From NCBI GenBank assembly GCA_024275615.1, contig JAJRYU010000786.1:1-6903 (forward strand): 6,903 nt of DNA, given 5' to 3'. A program made the translations under genes and the position numbers. Under the pieces are notes generated by a model. It did not search any database. It was not told where the DNA came from and was given only the letters and a program-made list of their open reading frames with translations. This document shows, one piece after another, positions 6,351 to 6,903 of this stretch. The stretch's first letter is position 1, and each line of letters begins with the position of its first letter. The DNA is from Planctomycetota bacterium. GTDB taxonomy: Bacteria > Planctomycetota > GCA-002687715 > DRQF01.

Positions 6351-6903
6351 TTAGTCACCTGCCAAATGGCTGGGAACCGCAAGCAACGTGAGCTGCCCAC
6401 TTTTTTTCCACCATGGCAAGAAGCGTTCCTTTGCCAAGGCCTTGACTTCGAGATTTGGCCTTTGGACTACATAAAAGTCGCCATTATTGCCATATCCCAC
6501 CAAAAAAATCCAAAATGCACCTACAGGATCAGCATCCATGAGCAAGAGCAGAGGGCGTCCGGCATCGAGGTTTTCAATAAGACTCGTTGGGCCCTCGGTG
6601 AGGTTACCGGAAAATGCGAAAACGGTGAAGCCTCTGGATTCTATATTTGCTTTGAGTTCCTCACCGGAAAAAAACAGGCGCTTGCTTTCACCGGACTCTG
6701 ATCCACCTGGGCTTTCACTATCGTAGTAGCGTTCCAGTAACTCCATCTCGGTGAATTGTCGCGCCGACTTCAATGGCATGGCGGCTTCATCGACAAGACA
6801 AACAACTGGTTCTTCCGGCAGGGGGACGAATGGGCTCGAACTGCAGGCTGAGAGGAAGAAAAGTACAGTCACGAGGAATGAACAAGTGAGAGAGAGTTGG
6901 AGG
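6351..6903 (-). CDS. Lipoprotein, degenerate C39-like domain (partial)
   Basis: The gene runs off the right edge. The first in-window start is GTG 6872, but the frame stays open to 6902 and reads LQLSLTCSFLVTVLFFLSAC. GTG would give a signal of only nine residues with no basic charge, so the real start is probably outside the window. LSAC is a lipobox, predicting a lipid-anchored protein. Counting from GTG 6872, the mature part ends in a C39-like pattern: LDAGRPLLLLMDADP, then FWIFLVGYGNNGDFYVV, then AKERFLPWWKKSGQLTLLAVP. This matches the layout of PA2778-type lipoprotein peptidases (aG-x-P-v-l-v, H-y-v-V-v-G-Y, final W-x-x-s-G). The catalytic His before the VGY motif is Phe or Trp here, no CGP-A-A motif is visible (VVCLVDEAAM instead), and there are no trailing TPR repeats. 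I infer a non-enzymatic relative with a binding or structural role. It is followed at 11 bases by the small membrane protein. Confidence 0.75.
   Translation of the reverse strand, partial: LQLSLTCSFLVTVLFFLSACSSSPFVPLPEEPVVCLVDEAAMPLKSARQFTEMELLERYYDSESPGGSESGESKRLFFSGEELKANIESRGFTVFAFSGNLTEGPTSLIENLDAGRPLLLLMDADPVGAFWIFLVGYGNNGDFYVVQRPNLEVKALAKERFLPWWKKSGQLTLLAVPSHLAGD

Noticed and set aside
1..6903. CRISPR array, tRNA, rRNA, transposase or insertion-sequence ends
   Set aside because: I saw no regularly spaced repeats, cloverleaf-like sequences, rRNA-like stretches, transposase motifs or terminal inverted repeats anywhere in the window.

Overview
This 6.9-kb window is from a Gram-negative bacterium. 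It carries three genes of the lipopolysaccharide transport (Lpt) machinery: lptF and lptG (inner-membrane permease subunits) and lptB (the ATPase). All three are confident by motif or architecture. The phylum cannot be fixed from the sequence. lptB is not followed by rpoN or a hibernation-promoting factor as in many proteobacteria, and the remaining genes are poorly conserved. A deltaproteobacterial-type lineage is a guess only.

Layout. Bases 1-139 hold no supported gene. Bases 140-2298 (minus strand) hold lptF then lptG, coupled by an ATGA overlap. lptF appears to use a TTG start. lptB (plus strand, start best placed at 2483) diverges from lptF across about 185 bases, so the LptB2FG core complex is encoded by two divergent units. 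lptA, lptC and lptD are not in the window. Converging on lptB, 44 bases past its stop, is a minus-strand gene for a small, atypical sigma-70-family (ECF-like) protein (3247 to about 3834).

The gap from 3834 to 4130 contains a very strong plus-strand intrinsic terminator: an 18-bp stem, a 5-nt loop and a T-tract. No plus-strand protein gene lies just before it. It therefore ends either a small RNA or a long lptB transcript running antisense through the sigma-like gene. Next come a 429-residue single-pass membrane protein that I do not recognise (4130-5419) and a 75-residue small protein 12 bases later (5432-5659). Together these look like a two-gene unit divergent from the sigma-like gene.

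Bases 5660-6015 are a convergent gap with only weak overlapping small ORFs and an 8-bp inverted repeat. The right end is a minus-strand pair. The first gene is a lipoprotein with a degenerate C39-peptidase-like (PA2778-like) domain, whose N-terminus runs off the window edge. The second, 11 bases downstream, is a 107-residue protein with a signal-like N-terminus and a C-terminal membrane segment. This architecture recalls the PA2778/PA2779 lipoprotein-small membrane protein pairs.

The Lpt genes work together moving LPS out of the inner membrane. For the rest, function is inferred only from architecture. The least explained parts are the sigma-like gene with its divergent membrane-protein operon and intervening terminator, and the apparently dead C39-like lipoprotein with its small partner.
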